64,000 bases of DNA from Coriobacteriaceae bacterium (GCA_902363875.1 CABJBO010000003.1:1-64000), one strand, 5' to 3'; shown: positions 18,290 to 27,198, counted from the first letter of the stretch. Made by a program: numbers and translations. The notes: a model not told the origin generated them from the sequence alone.

Positions 18290-18999
18290 ACGCAGATGCA
18301 ATCTTTGATTTTGGCAAGCTTCTTTTCGCCGATTCCCGACACGCGCATCAGATCGTCAACCGAAGCAAAAGCACCGTTCTTTGTCCGCTCATCGATAATC
18401 GACTGTGCCATTGAGGGACCGATTCCCGAGAGCGTCTGCAGCTCTGCCGAGCTTGCCGTATTAATGTTTACTAGGCCTGTTGCGCCACCGACGCCTGATG
18501 ATGCGGAAGTCCCACCATCAACACCGGCTTCCGCAATGGACACCTGCTGCTCCCCTACCGTTGGAACATGAATTTTTTGTCCATCAGTGACCTTGGATGC
18601 ACGATTAAGCCCCGTAACGTCTGCTTCGGGCGCCAGCCCGCCGGCGGCATCAATCGCCTGAGCCACCCGCGCCCCGTCTTTGAGGCGATATACACCGGGT
18701 GACACCACGGCGCCATCAACATCGACATAGACCTCTGCCGCGGCAGACGCCTTAGGCGAAGAGCCTTCAGATGTCTTTCCACTCGAAGCATCGCCGGATC
18801 CCGGCTCCACTAACGTGCCCGAACCATCAGTGCGCTCAAACGACACACCGCCGGCACCGCCGCCAAAGTTCGCCATTGCCAGTCCACTCGCCATCGCAAT
18901 GACGACCAGTATCGCCATCACCACTGCCTTATGACCGAGCAGTTTGCCCGCCCAGCGGTCCATCTTTTTGACTCGTTCGTGTTGTTCGCGCTGCGCCAT
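18286..18999 (-). CDS. comEA: ComEA family DNA receptor protein
   Basis: A membrane-anchored DNA-binding protein that captures incoming double-stranded DNA. The 237 residues contain an N-terminal basic stretch and one membrane segment (about 24-44), a Ser/Gly-rich spacer, an SLBB domain (about 88-150, with DVDGAVVSPGVYRL) and a tandem helix-hairpin-helix domain at the C-terminus (VNINTASSAEL and SGIGEKKLAKI). ATG 18999 is chosen for the GGGAGG eight bases upstream. It leads the comEA-comEC operon, and a 20-base motif shared with the comM-dprA operon lies 76 bases before the start. Confidence 0.94.
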   Translation of the reverse strand: MAQREQHERVKKMDRWAGKLLGHKAVVMAILVVIAMASGLAMANFGGGAGGVSFERTDGSGTLVEPGSGDASSGKTSEGSSPKASAAAEVYVDVDGAVVSPGVYRLKDGARVAQAIDAAGGLAPEADVTGLNRASKVTDGQKIHVPTVGEQQVSIAEAGVDGGTSASSGVGGATGLVNINTASSAELQTLSGIGPSMAQSIIDERTKNGAFASVDDLMRVSGIGEKKLAKIKDCICV

Positions 19000-19074
19000 A
19001 GCAAAACCTCCCGACATCATCGTGTCAGGAAAGGAGCTCCGCAACAGCCACGCCCCAAAACCGGTTTTCGAGGT

Positions 19075-19094
19075 CAAAACAAAAGCTGACCAAA
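19075..19094 (-). promoter_or_regulatory. Shared competence-operon motif, copy 1 (comEA)
   Basis: On the minus strand the sequence TTTGGTCAGCTTTTGTTTTG stands 76 bases before the comEA start. A second copy, differing in one base, lies 72 bases before yraN-comM-dprA. Here GGTCA also pairs with TGACC just downstream, a feature not shared by the other copy. It may be an activator site or part of a special sigma-factor promoter. Confidence 0.55.
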
Positions 19095-19169
19095 ACCTTG
19101 CACAAATCTGTCCATTTATTCAGGCACACGTCAGCAAATGAACACTTAGCCGCAAAATGCCCAGATAGC

Positions 19170-19202
19170 AAAAGACCGACGATGCAGGCGCATCGTCGGT
19201 CT
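19170..19202 (-). terminator. Rho-independent terminator of thiI
   Basis: AGACCGACGATG (19173-19184) pairs perfectly with CATCGTCGGTCT (19191-19202) around a six-base loop. On the minus strand it is followed by TTTT. It ends the mihF-gmk-rpoZ-thiI transcript. Confidence 0.88.
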
Positions 19203-19212
19203 ATGCACAAAT

Positions 19213-20457
19213 TTACTCGTAATCTTGGTAAATCTCACGCGGAGCAAGCTCCGAATGTTTGCGTTTTAAGGTCTTAGGGGCCTTATATGTGTTGCTCTCG
19301 AAGTCGATGTACTCGGTCTGCTTGAGCAGGCGCTCAATCATCTCCTCGTGATCAAACAGTTCCCAGGCCTCATGCACGGCATCGAGTTTAGCGTGCGTCT
19401 CGGGACGGCGCGGCATAAACAGCGTGCAGCAGTCGGGAGCGGCCTCAGTCGAGATATCGAACGTACCGATCTCCTCGGCGCGCGCGATGATCTCCTGCTT
19501 GTCCGAACCGATGAGAGGACGGAACACGGGGATCTTCACGGCCTCGTTGACGGCCATGATGTTCTCAAGCGTTTGGGAGGCAACCTGTCCAAGCGATTCG
19601 CCCGTAACGATGGCCTTGGCACCCTCGATGTGTGCAATGCGCTCAGCAACCGAATACATAATGCGGCGATACATGATCACGCGCAGGTTGCTGGGACAGG
19701 TGACCGAAATCTCACGCTGGCAGTCGCCAAACGGCACCACGTACAGACGGCCGATCTGGACACCCGGCTCAAGCGCACGGATGATGTCCTGCACCAAATA
19801 CTCGCTCGTATCGGGCGTCTGCGGACGACCGGAGAAATGCACCGGCACGCACACCGCGCCGCGACGCGCGAGCATCCAGGTCGCCACCGGAGAATCGATA
19901 CCCGACGACAGCAGCGTCACGACCTTGCCGGCAGAACCCACCGGCAGACCGCCCACGCCGCGCTCGGAGCGCGCGTACACGTAAACGCTACCCTGGACCA
20001 CCAGTACGTGCACCATCGCATCGGGGTCGTGCATCTGGACCTTTTTATCGGGGAAGGCCTCACACAGTACCTCGCCCACCTGACGATTGATATCAATCGA
20101 GGTGAGCTCATAGTCGGTATTGGAGCGCTTGGCGTGCACCTTAAACGAATCGAAGGAACCAAACTCGCGCAGCGCCTTCACGGCGGCGGCGCAGTACTCC
20201 TGCGGGTCGCGGTTGGTGTGATACGCCAAAGACACACGGGCAACGCCGGGAACGGTGCGAATGACACGCGCCGCCTCGTCGGCCTGATGCTCGTTAAAGG
20301 TCACGAGGATATAACCGGAAATTCGAGACACGGCGTTCACGGAAAAGGCGGCCAAGGCCGCCTTGATGTTATCCATGAGGATATGCTCAAAATGTGCGCG
20401 GTTCTTGCCCTTCAGTCCAACCTCGTGATAGTGGACCAGGCAGACGCGAGCCGCCAT
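19213..20457 (-). CDS. thiI: tRNA 4-thiouridine synthase ThiI (no rhodanese domain)
   Basis: Makes 4-thiouridine at tRNA position 8 and, in some bacteria, passes sulfur for thiamine synthesis. The 414 residues show an N-terminal ferredoxin-like and THUMP domain (about 60-165) and a PP-loop domain with SSGIDSP (about 188-194) and GESLGQVASQTLEN. The rhodanese domain of the E. coli protein is absent, as in most Gram-positives, so a separate cysteine desulfurase partner is expected. ATG 20457 directly follows the rpoZ stop. Many actinobacteria have coaBC and metK after rpoZ; here thiI takes that place. Confidence 0.94.
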   Translation of the reverse strand: MAARVCLVHYHEVGLKGKNRAHFEHILMDNIKAALAAFSVNAVSRISGYILVTFNEHQADEAARVIRTVPGVARVSLAYHTNRDPQEYCAAAVKALREFGSFDSFKVHAKRSNTDYELTSIDINRQVGEVLCEAFPDKKVQMHDPDAMVHVLVVQGSVYVYARSERGVGGLPVGSAGKVVTLLSSGIDSPVATWMLARRGAVCVPVHFSGRPQTPDTSEYLVQDIIRALEPGVQIGRLYVVPFGDCQREISVTCPSNLRVIMYRRIMYSVAERIAHIEGAKAIVTGESLGQVASQTLENIMAVNEAVKIPVFRPLIGSDKQEIIARAEEIGTFDISTEAAPDCCTLFMPRRPETHAKLDAVHEAWELFDHEEMIERLLKQTEYIDFESNTYKAPKTLKRKHSELAPREIYQDYE

Positions 20458-20739
20458 TTAGGCTTCAGCAACCTTGTGGCCAAGCGCCTTCTCGTAACGA
20501 GCCTCGTCGTAAGAGATGTCACCGTCGACAATCTCGTCCATAGCCATCGAGATGGTATCGGCACCGGAAAGCCCGATGGTGATGTCATCGACATCCTGGA
20601 CGGCAAGCACGCGGTTGTGCTGGCCACGCAGCATGCTATTGATGTCGCAGGCGCGCTTGGAGGCAAGCGAAGCGAGCAGGAAGCGGTTGTGATCGGTCTT
20701 CTCCAGAAGATCGTCAATGCAAGGCTTTACAACGGACAC
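20458..20739 (-). CDS. rpoZ: DNA-directed RNA polymerase omega subunit
   Basis: The small subunit that helps fold and hold beta-prime in RNA polymerase. The 93 residues include the family pattern KPCIDDLLEKTDHNRFLLASLASKRA, matching the PSIDxLLxKxxSKYxLV region of omega proteins. The start is GTG at 20739, five bases from the gmk stop. The gmk-rpoZ pair is almost universal in Gram-positives, which supports the assignment more than the weak sequence conservation does. Confidence 0.92.
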   Translation of the reverse strand: MSVVKPCIDDLLEKTDHNRFLLASLASKRACDINSMLRGQHNRVLAVQDVDDITIGLSGADTISMAMDEIVDGDISYDEARYEKALGHKVAEA

Positions 20740-20744
20740 GGACC

Positions 20745-21314
20745 TCAGATCCTTTCATGCATATCGAGAACGCGAACGAGCTCATCGGTCGCGCGGTCGA
20801 GATCGTCATTCACCACGACGTCGTCGTAGCGGTCGGCAAGGGCAAGCTCATCGGCGGCGTTTGCCATACGCAGCTCAATCGTCTCGGGCGTCTCGGTACC
20901 GCGACCGACTAGACGCTCGCGGAGCACCTCAAGCGAAGGCGGCTTGATAAAGATCAGCACGGCCTCGGGGAAACGCTCCTTCACCTGCAGGGCGCCCTGG
21001 ACATCGATCTCCAAAATCAGAGACGAGCCCGAGGCGAGCTTGGATGTGACCTCGCTCACCAACGTGCCGTAGCAGTTACCGTGGACCTCGGCCCACTCAA
21101 CAAACTCACCGTTTGCCACGCGGCGGTCGAACTCCTCGCGCGTCAGAAAAAAGTAGTTGACGCCGTCGACCTCACCTTTGCGTGGTGCTCGCGTGGTAGC
21201 CGAAACCGTCAGACCCAGGTTCGAGCGGCGCTCGCGCACACGAGCGACGAGCGTACCCTTGCCTGCGCCTGACGGTCCAGAAATCACAAAGAGCTTGGAA
21301 TCCTGAGCGCTCAC
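20745..21314 (-). CDS. gmk: Guanylate kinase
   Basis: Phosphorylates GMP to GDP with ATP, an essential step in guanine nucleotide supply. The 189 residues have the P-loop GPSGAGKGTL (13-22), the GMP-binding TTRAPRKGEVDGVNY segment and FVEWAEVHGN. The start is GTG at 21314, which follows the mihF TAA stop with no gap, so coupling to mihF is likely. The family length is normal. Confidence 0.95.
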   Translation of the reverse strand: MSAQDSKLFVISGPSGAGKGTLVARVRERRSNLGLTVSATTRAPRKGEVDGVNYFFLTREEFDRRVANGEFVEWAEVHGNCYGTLVSEVTSKLASGSSLILEIDVQGALQVKERFPEAVLIFIKPPSLEVLRERLVGRGTETPETIELRMANAADELALADRYDDVVVNDDLDRATDELVRVLDMHERI

Positions 21315-21623
21315 TTATTTGGTCAGCTGCTCGAGGAGCTGCTCGCGCTGACGGACGCCGAGGCCCTGGACGCGACGAGTAGCGGAGATACCGAGCTCCT
21401 CCATGATCTTGGCGGCCTTGGCCTTGCCATAACCGGGGAGAGACTCGATGAGGGTGGAAACCTTCATGCGGGAAGCGATGGGGTCATCGGAGTTGAGCAC
21501 GGACTCGAGGGACTTCTCGCCCTTTTTGATCTGCTCGCGAAGCTCAGCGCGGGCGTGACGTGCGGCAGCAGCCTTCTCAAGAGCCTGCTTGCGCTGCTCG
21601 TCGGTAAGCTGAGGGAGTGCCAT
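21315..21623 (-). CDS. mihF: Actinobacterial integration host factor (mIHF)
   Basis: A small nucleoid-associated protein that bends and compacts DNA, specific to Actinobacteria and unrelated to the heterodimeric IHF of Proteobacteria. The 102 residues contain a long charged N-terminal helix (about 9-45), and a helix-two-turn-helix region with LIESLPGYGKAKAAKIMEELGI and the RRVQGLG(V)RQREQLL end. ATG 21623 follows GGAGGT; four extra residues are possible upstream. It heads the mihF-gmk-rpoZ transcript, the standard actinobacterial order, and is good evidence for phylum. Confidence 0.93.
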   Translation of the reverse strand: MALPQLTDEQRKQALEKAAAARHARAELREQIKKGEKSLESVLNSDDPIASRMKVSTLIESLPGYGKAKAAKIMEELGISATRRVQGLGVRQREQLLEQLTK

Positions 21624-21664
21624 TCGTACCTCCAAATAGTTGGGTTATATCTGATTCAATAATT

Positions 21665-21696
21665 GGCATTTTAGCACGTAGAACGTACAAAATGCC
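21665..21696. repeat. Inverted repeat in the mihF upstream region
   Basis: GGCATTTT (21665-21672) is repeated inverted as AAAATGCC (21689-21696), and ACGT/ACGT inside extends the symmetry with a small internal loop. It lies 42 bases before the mihF start and downstream of the proposed promoter, so it would be in the 5' leader or act as an operator. mIHF autoregulation is a guess. Confidence 0.5.
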
Positions 21697-21711
21697 TAAT
21701 CGCGGCTCCAT

Positions 21712-21740
21712 AGGTTAGACGATACCCGCAAAAAGTGCAA
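21712..21740 (-). promoter_or_regulatory. Putative promoter of mihF-gmk-rpoZ
   Basis: On the minus strand TTGCAC (21735-21740) and TAACCT (21712-21717) are 17 bases apart. The -35 is good and the -10 only fair. It is placed after the hairpin that ends the pyr operon. Confidence 0.45.
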
Positions 21741-21759
21741 TATACTGCGCCCAAAGTTA

Positions 21760-21817
21760 AGCCCCTGACCTGCGATTCCACACAAAGGATGGGAAAGTTT
21801 ACGCAGGCACAGGGGCT
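21760..21817. other. Long stem-loop between pyrF and mihF
   Basis: AGCCCCTG (21760-21767) pairs with CAGGGGCT (21810-21817), and CCTGCG (21769-21774) pairs with CGCAGG (21802-21807), giving a bulged stem of about 14 pairs with a loop of about 27 bases. It is the only candidate terminator for the pyr operon, yet on the minus strand it is followed by TAACTTTG, a poor T-run. On the plus strand it is followed by ATTTTG, and a -10-like TATACT lies just before it, so a small plus-strand RNA is possible. Confidence 0.5.
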
Positions 21818-21862
21818 ATTTTGTGCTAATGAGACCCAAAAGTGGTGACTTAGGGGAATCTT

Positions 21863-22579
21863 TTACGCGACGTTTTCGACCAGCTCGGCGACGATGGCGT
21901 CAAAGGCGGCAACCGGATCGTCGGCACCGGTGATGGGACGGCCCACCACAATGTGGCTTGCGCCACGCTCGATAGCCTGGGAAGGCGTCGCCACGCGGGA
22001 CTGGTCACCAAGGGCGGCACCCACCGGACGCACACCCGGAGTTACGATCAGGGCATCAGGACCCAGCAGCTCACGCATGTCATGAGCCTCCATCGGTGAG
22101 CACACGATGCCATCGATGCCGTTGGCCTGAGCAAGCTTTGCCAAGCGGGCGGCCTCCTCGGCCACGGGCGACTCGACGCCGATCTCGCTCAAGGCATCCT
22201 GATTCATGCTCGTGAGCACGGTGATGGCGACGAGCTTGGCGCGGTCCTCACGCGCCTCCTCGGCACCCTCGCGGCAGGCAGCGAGCATAGCACCCGAGCC
22301 CAGGCCGTGGACCGAAAGCAGGTCGGCACCGGCAAGCGAGGCCGAGCGGGCAGCGCCGCGCACCTGATGCGGAATGTCATGGAACTTAAGGTCGAGGAAG
22401 ACCTTAAAGCCAAGGTCCTTAAAGGTCTTGACGATCTGGGGACCCTCAGCGTAATAGAGCGTCATGCCGACCTTGAGCCAGGCGGCATGGCCCGAAAGCT
22501 CGTGGGCGAGCTCGAGCGCGCGCTCACGGTCGCAGTCGAGGGCGACGATAACACGGTCGCGGGCATCATTCTCTAGCAT
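21863..22579 (-). CDS. pyrF: Orotidine 5'-phosphate decarboxylase
   Basis: Converts OMP to UMP, the last step of de novo pyrimidine synthesis. The active-site motif DLKFHDIPH is at 63-71 with catalytic Lys65, and the phosphate site motif TPGVRP and VGRPIT are present. The 238 residues are typical of the bacterial TIM-barrel type. ATG 22579 overlaps the pyrD stop by seven bases. It is the last gene of pyrRBCKDF. Confidence 0.97.
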   Translation of the reverse strand: MLENDARDRVIVALDCDRERALELAHELSGHAAWLKVGMTLYYAEGPQIVKTFKDLGFKVFLDLKFHDIPHQVRGAARSASLAGADLLSVHGLGSGAMLAACREGAEEAREDRAKLVAITVLTSMNQDALSEIGVESPVAEEAARLAKLAQANGIDGIVCSPMEAHDMRELLGPDALIVTPGVRPVGAALGDQSRVATPSQAIERGASHIVVGRPITGADDPVAAFDAIVAELVENVA

Positions 22580-23481
22580 TCGAAAGCACCCACCAGCTCG
22601 TTGATGTCCTTTACGCCCTGGGACTCGGCCCAGGCCTCGAGCTCATGCGCGATCTTAAGCGAAGCACACGGATCGACGAAGTTGGCCATGCCGACCGACA
22701 CGCAGGTGGCGCCGGCCAGGATAAACTCAGCCGCATCCTCGCCAGTCATGACACCGCCGACACCGTTGATGGGGATATCGACGGCCTGGGCAACCTCCCA
22801 GACCATGCGCACGGCGATGTGGTGGCAAAGCGGGCCAGAAAGGCCGCCCTTGGGCTTGGCCACGCGGGACTTGCGGGTATGAACATCGATGGCCATGCCT
22901 TGGATGGAGTTAATGACCGAAAGGCCGTCGGCTCCCGCGGCCTCGAGAGCCTTGGCAATCTCGGCGACGTTAACCGGAGCCATCTTGACGAACAGCGGCT
23001 TATCGGTCACCTTACGGCAGGCGGCCATGACGGAAGAGGCGCCCTCGGGCGTAGAGCCCATGGCGGCACCGCCGGCGGCAATGTTGGGGCAGCTCACGTT
23101 GATCTCGTAGCCGGCAGCCCAGGGGCATAGCTCGACATACATCTCGAGCGCGCGCACAAACTCATCAACGGAGTGCCCGGCAACCTGGCAAATGACCTGG
23201 CAACCGTCCTTGGACAGCTGCTCGAGCCACGGGCCGGACTCACGGGCAAAGGCGGCGACACCGGGGTTCTGCAGGCCCACGGAGTTGATCATACCGCCGG
23301 GAATCTCGGCCATGCGGGGCGCAGGGTTGCCCGGCCAAGGCTCGGCGGCACAGCCCTTGGTGGTAATGGCGCCCAGCTGGGAAACATCAAAGAAGTTCTG
23401 GAACTGCCAACCGTAGCCAAAGGTACCGGCTGCGGTGTTGATGGGGTTCTGCATCTTGACGCCGCCGAAATCGACGGCCAT
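22573..23481 (-). CDS. pyrD: Dihydroorotate dehydrogenase B, catalytic subunit
   Basis: The FMN subunit of class 1B enzyme, which oxidises dihydroorotate to orotate and passes electrons through PyrK to NAD. The catalytic base is Cys131 in NVSCPN, and Cys marks class 1; the adjacent pyrK fixes class 1B. FMN-binding GVGGVMTGEDAAEF is near the C-terminus. I use ATG 23481 (302 residues); GTG two codons upstream is possible. The reading frame continues far upstream but overlaps pyrK and has no family character there. Confidence 0.95.
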   Translation of the reverse strand: MAVDFGGVKMQNPINTAAGTFGYGWQFQNFFDVSQLGAITTKGCAAEPWPGNPAPRMAEIPGGMINSVGLQNPGVAAFARESGPWLEQLSKDGCQVICQVAGHSVDEFVRALEMYVELCPWAAGYEINVSCPNIAAGGAAMGSTPEGASSVMAACRKVTDKPLFVKMAPVNVAEIAKALEAAGADGLSVINSIQGMAIDVHTRKSRVAKPKGGLSGPLCHHIAVRMVWEVAQAVDIPINGVGGVMTGEDAAEFILAGATCVSVGMANFVDPCASLKIAHELEAWAESQGVKDINELVGAFEC

Positions 23482-23495
23482 GTTCACGGTACCCA

Positions 23496-24287
23496 CTAGA
23501 AGACCACCACCTTGGAAGCATCGAACACGGGGCCGCACATACAAGCACCCTTCATACCGTCGACCGTCTCGACATTGCAGGTGTTGCAGGCGCCAAAGCC
23601 ACAGCTCATCATACGCTCGAGCGACACCTCGCAGTACACACCGGCCTCGGCGGCAGCGGCGGCGACCTTCTTCATCATGACGGCGGGGCCGCAGCTGGCG
23701 ACGTAGTCGTAGCCGCCCTCTCCAAGCAGCTCGGCTGCCGGATCGGTGCAAAAACTGTGCGTGCCGAGCGAACCGTCGTCGGTGCACACGTTAACCGTGG
23801 CGCCCAGCGCACGGAACTCATCGACACCCACGACTTTGGAAGCGGTGCCAAAGCCCAGGCACACGTCCACATCAACACCCTGCTCGGCAAGCATGCCGGC
23901 AAGACACAGCACAGGCGGAACGCCGATGCCACCGGCGACGAGCAGTGCCTTCCTGGTGCCCTCGGGTACCATCCAGCCACGGCCACCGGGGCCCAACAGG
24001 TTAGAGGTGGAGCCAGGGCCCATCTGAGACAAACGGCGGGTATCGTCGCCCACGACGGCGTACCACAGCTCGACGGTGCCGGCCTCGGCGTCGGCGCGAT
24101 AGAAGCTCAGGGGCACGCGAAGCAGCGAGGAGGCATCGCCGGGCACGGCAATGTTCACAAACTGACCGGGCTTGAGCGCACTTGCAAGCTTGGGGGCCGA
24201 GATTACGAGCGAGAAGATGCCGTCGGCGATCTCCCGGTTCGAGACGACCTCGAAGTCGTGCATGCGTGCAGTGGAAGGTGTGGGCAT
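23496..24287 (-). CDS. pyrK: Dihydroorotate dehydrogenase B, electron transfer subunit
   Basis: Carries FAD and a [2Fe-2S] cluster and transfers electrons from PyrD to NAD+. The 263 residues have an FAD-binding barrel (RVPLSFYRAD segment, about 58-67), an NAD-binding domain (VAGGIGVPPVL, about 118-128) and a C-terminal cluster-binding region with CGFGACNTC and the final CMCGPVF (about 230-255). ATG 24287 has GGAGCG upstream. It is followed by pyrD 14 bases later; the order pyrK-pyrD-pyrF is the common Gram-positive one. Confidence 0.95.
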   Translation of the reverse strand: MPTPSTARMHDFEVVSNREIADGIFSLVISAPKLASALKPGQFVNIAVPGDASSLLRVPLSFYRADAEAGTVELWYAVVGDDTRRLSQMGPGSTSNLLGPGGRGWMVPEGTRKALLVAGGIGVPPVLCLAGMLAEQGVDVDVCLGFGTASKVVGVDEFRALGATVNVCTDDGSLGTHSFCTDPAAELLGEGGYDYVASCGPAVMMKKVAAAAAEAGVYCEVSLERMMSCGFGACNTCNVETVDGMKGACMCGPVFDASKVVVF

Positions 24288-24330
24288 AGACGCTCCAATC
24301 CCCCATGCGGTTGCATGGTCTAAACGAACA

Positions 24331-24359
24331 GAAAGCGCGGCACCGCAAGGGCGCCGCGC
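24331..24359 (-). other. GC-rich hairpin between pyrC and pyrK
   Basis: GCGCGGC (24335-24341) pairs with GCCGCGC (24353-24359); on the minus strand it is followed by TTTCTGTTC. It sits in the only sizeable gap of the pyr operon (92 bases) and could be a partial internal terminator or a processing and stability element. Confidence 0.4.
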
Positions 24360-24379
24360 ACAAAAGCGATAAGGCTATG

Positions 24380-25669
24380 CTAGCAGATGCAGCCGTCGGC
24401 GAGCGTCTGCTTGCCACCGACAAATACATCGGTGGCACGACCGGTGAGCGTGCGGCCGGCAAAACCGGAGTTCTCGGCGCGCGACTCGTAACCGTCCTCG
24501 CCAACCGTCCAGGTTGCGGAGGGGTCGAACACGGTCAGGTCGGCGACAGAGCCCGCCTTGACCTGAACCTGATCGAGGCCCAGAATCTCACGCGGCTTGA
24601 TGGCCATGAGCTCAACCATGCGGCTCACGCTCATCTTGCCCGTGTTGACCAGCTCAGTGAGCACGAGCGACAGCGAAGTCTCGAGGCCAATCATTCCAAA
24701 GGGCGCGAGCTCGAACTCGCGGGCCTTCTCCCACGGGGTGTGGGGAGCGTGGTCGGTAACGATAGCGTCGACGGTACCGTCGATGACACCCTGACGGATG
24801 GCCTCGGCATCCTCGTCGGTGCGCAGCGGCGGATTGACCTTGAGCGAGGTGTTGTAGGTCTCGTCCAGGTCGTTCTCGGTCAGGAACATGTGGTGCGGGG
24901 TGGCCTCGCAGGTCACCTGGACACCGGCAGCCTTACCGGCACGCACGAGCTCCAGGCCATGAGCGGTGGAGATGTGCTGGATGTGCAGCTTGGCACCGGT
25001 CAGCTTGGCAATCTCGATGTCGCGGGCAATCTGAAGCTCCTCGCCGGCGGCCGGCCAACCCTCGAGGGCCAGACGGGTCGAGACCTTGCCCTCGTTGATC
25101 TGGCCGTGGCCGACCAGATCCTCGTCCTGGCAGTGGCTCATAAAGACCTTGCCGAACATCTTGCCGTAGTCCATGCAGCGACGGAGCATGCCCGCGCCCT
25201 GCACGCCGCGACCATCGTCGGTGAAGGCGACGGCGCCGTGGGCGACCATATCGCCCATCTCGGACATGGCCTCGCCCTTAAGACCGCGGGTCATGGCGCC
25301 CGACGGATAGACGCGGCAGTGGCCGACCTCGGCAGCGCGGGACTTGACGAACTCCACGACGGTGCCGTTATCGGTGACGGGATCGGTGTTGGGCATGGCG
25401 CACACGCCGGTGAAGCCGCCCTTGGCAGCAGCGCGGGTGCCGCTCTCGATGTCCTCTTTGACCTCATAGCCAGGCTCGCGCAGATGCACGTGCATATCCA
25501 CCAGGCCGGGGACGAGATACTTGCCGGAAAGGTCGCGGACCTCGGCTCCCTCGGCGGCGAGGTTCTCGCCGACCTCGGCGATCTTGTCACCGTCGATCAG
25601 GACGTCGACGACACCGTCAAGCTCGACGGACGGATCGACGACGTGGGCATTCTTAAGAAGCAAGGCCAT
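24380..25669 (-). CDS. pyrC: Dihydroorotase
   Basis: Closes carbamoyl-aspartate to dihydroorotate. A class I enzyme: the metal-binding pair is His60 and His62 in VDMHVHLREPG, later ligands include the HIQHIS and ATPHH histidines, and the catalytic Asp is in TDHAPH. The 429 residues fit the class I type that often complexes with PyrB. ATG 25669 has TTGGAGG 10 bases upstream and overlaps the pyrB end by 17 bases, so translation is probably coupled. Confidence 0.96.
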   Translation of the reverse strand: MALLLKNAHVVDPSVELDGVVDVLIDGDKIAEVGENLAAEGAEVRDLSGKYLVPGLVDMHVHLREPGYEVKEDIESGTRAAAKGGFTGVCAMPNTDPVTDNGTVVEFVKSRAAEVGHCRVYPSGAMTRGLKGEAMSEMGDMVAHGAVAFTDDGRGVQGAGMLRRCMDYGKMFGKVFMSHCQDEDLVGHGQINEGKVSTRLALEGWPAAGEELQIARDIEIAKLTGAKLHIQHISTAHGLELVRAGKAAGVQVTCEATPHHMFLTENDLDETYNTSLKVNPPLRTDEDAEAIRQGVIDGTVDAIVTDHAPHTPWEKAREFELAPFGMIGLETSLSLVLTELVNTGKMSVSRMVELMAIKPREILGLDQVQVKAGSVADLTVFDPSATWTVGEDGYESRAENSGFAGRTLTGRATDVFVGGKQTLADGCIC

Positions 25670-26597
25670 TATCGGCACCTCCAAGCAGCAGATACAGGAT
25701 AGCCATACGCACGCAGATACCGGCGTAGACCTGCTCCAGGATGACGGAGCGTTGCGGGTGGTCGGCCATATAGGAGTCGAACTCAACGCCGCGGTTGATG
25801 GGGCCCGGGTGGCAGATAATCGCATCGGGCTTCATGAGCTTCTCGCGGTCCTTGGTCAGACCGAAGAGCTTGTGGTACTCACGAATCGTGGGGAACGGTG
25901 CGCCCTCGAGGCGCTCCTGCTGCACGCGCAACATGTAGACGACGTCCAGCTCGGGCAGGACGGAATCGAGGTCGCTCGTCACGTGGTCGCAGCCCAGGAC
26001 CTCGGGCGCCGGCGGCAGCAGCGTGCCGGGGGCGACGGCGTAGGTCTCGCAGCCCATGATCTTAAGTGCGGGGATCAGCGAGCCGCACACGCGGGAGTGC
26101 GCAATATCGCCGACGACGGCGACCTTCAGACCGTGGAAGTCACCCTTGTGCTCCCAGATGGTGTACAGGTCGAGCAGGGCCTGCGTGGGGTGGTTGTGCT
26201 TGCCGTCGCCGGCGCAGATGACGCTCGCGGGCGAGTTCTGCGTGACGATGTAGGGAGCACCGGCGTGCTTATCGCGAACGACGATGCAATCAATCTTGTA
26301 GGCATTGAGGGTCTCGACGGTGTCGACGAGGCTCTCGCCCTTGACCGTGGAGGTCGAGGAGCCGCCAAAGTTGAGGCTGTCGGCCGAAAGACGCTTCTCG
26401 GCGAGTTCGAAGGAGCTGCGGGTGCGCGTCGAGGGCTCGTTGAACATGTTGACGATGGTCTTGCCCTTGAGCGTGGGGACCTTCTTGATCGCACGCTCGT
26501 TGACCTCAGAGAACGCCTTGGCGGTCTCGAGGATGAGCTTGATGTCCTCTTCGGAGTACTCGGTAATGTCGATCAGGTGCTTATGGTTGAACGCCAC
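25653..26597 (-). CDS. pyrB: Aspartate carbamoyltransferase catalytic subunit
   Basis: Joins carbamoyl phosphate and aspartate, the first committed step to UMP. The carbamoyl phosphate motif EPSTRTRSSFE starts at residue 54, and HPTQALLDL and HPGPINRG follow. No pyrI regulatory subunit is nearby, as is usual outside Proteobacteria. I choose GTG 26597 (314 residues): GGGAGGTGA stands at proper spacing, whereas the GTG at 26609 lies inside that Shine-Dalgarno. The pyrR stop lies between these two, so pyrR and pyrB are closely coupled. Confidence 0.95.
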   Translation of the reverse strand: MAFNHKHLIDITEYSEEDIKLILETAKAFSEVNERAIKKVPTLKGKTIVNMFNEPSTRTRSSFELAEKRLSADSLNFGGSSTSTVKGESLVDTVETLNAYKIDCIVVRDKHAGAPYIVTQNSPASVICAGDGKHNHPTQALLDLYTIWEHKGDFHGLKVAVVGDIAHSRVCGSLIPALKIMGCETYAVAPGTLLPPAPEVLGCDHVTSDLDSVLPELDVVYMLRVQQERLEGAPFPTIREYHKLFGLTKDREKLMKPDAIICHPGPINRGVEFDSYMADHPQRSVILEQVYAGICVRMAILYLLLGGADNGLAS

Positions 26598-26601
26598 GGT
26601 A

Positions 26602-27198
<597 letters not shown>

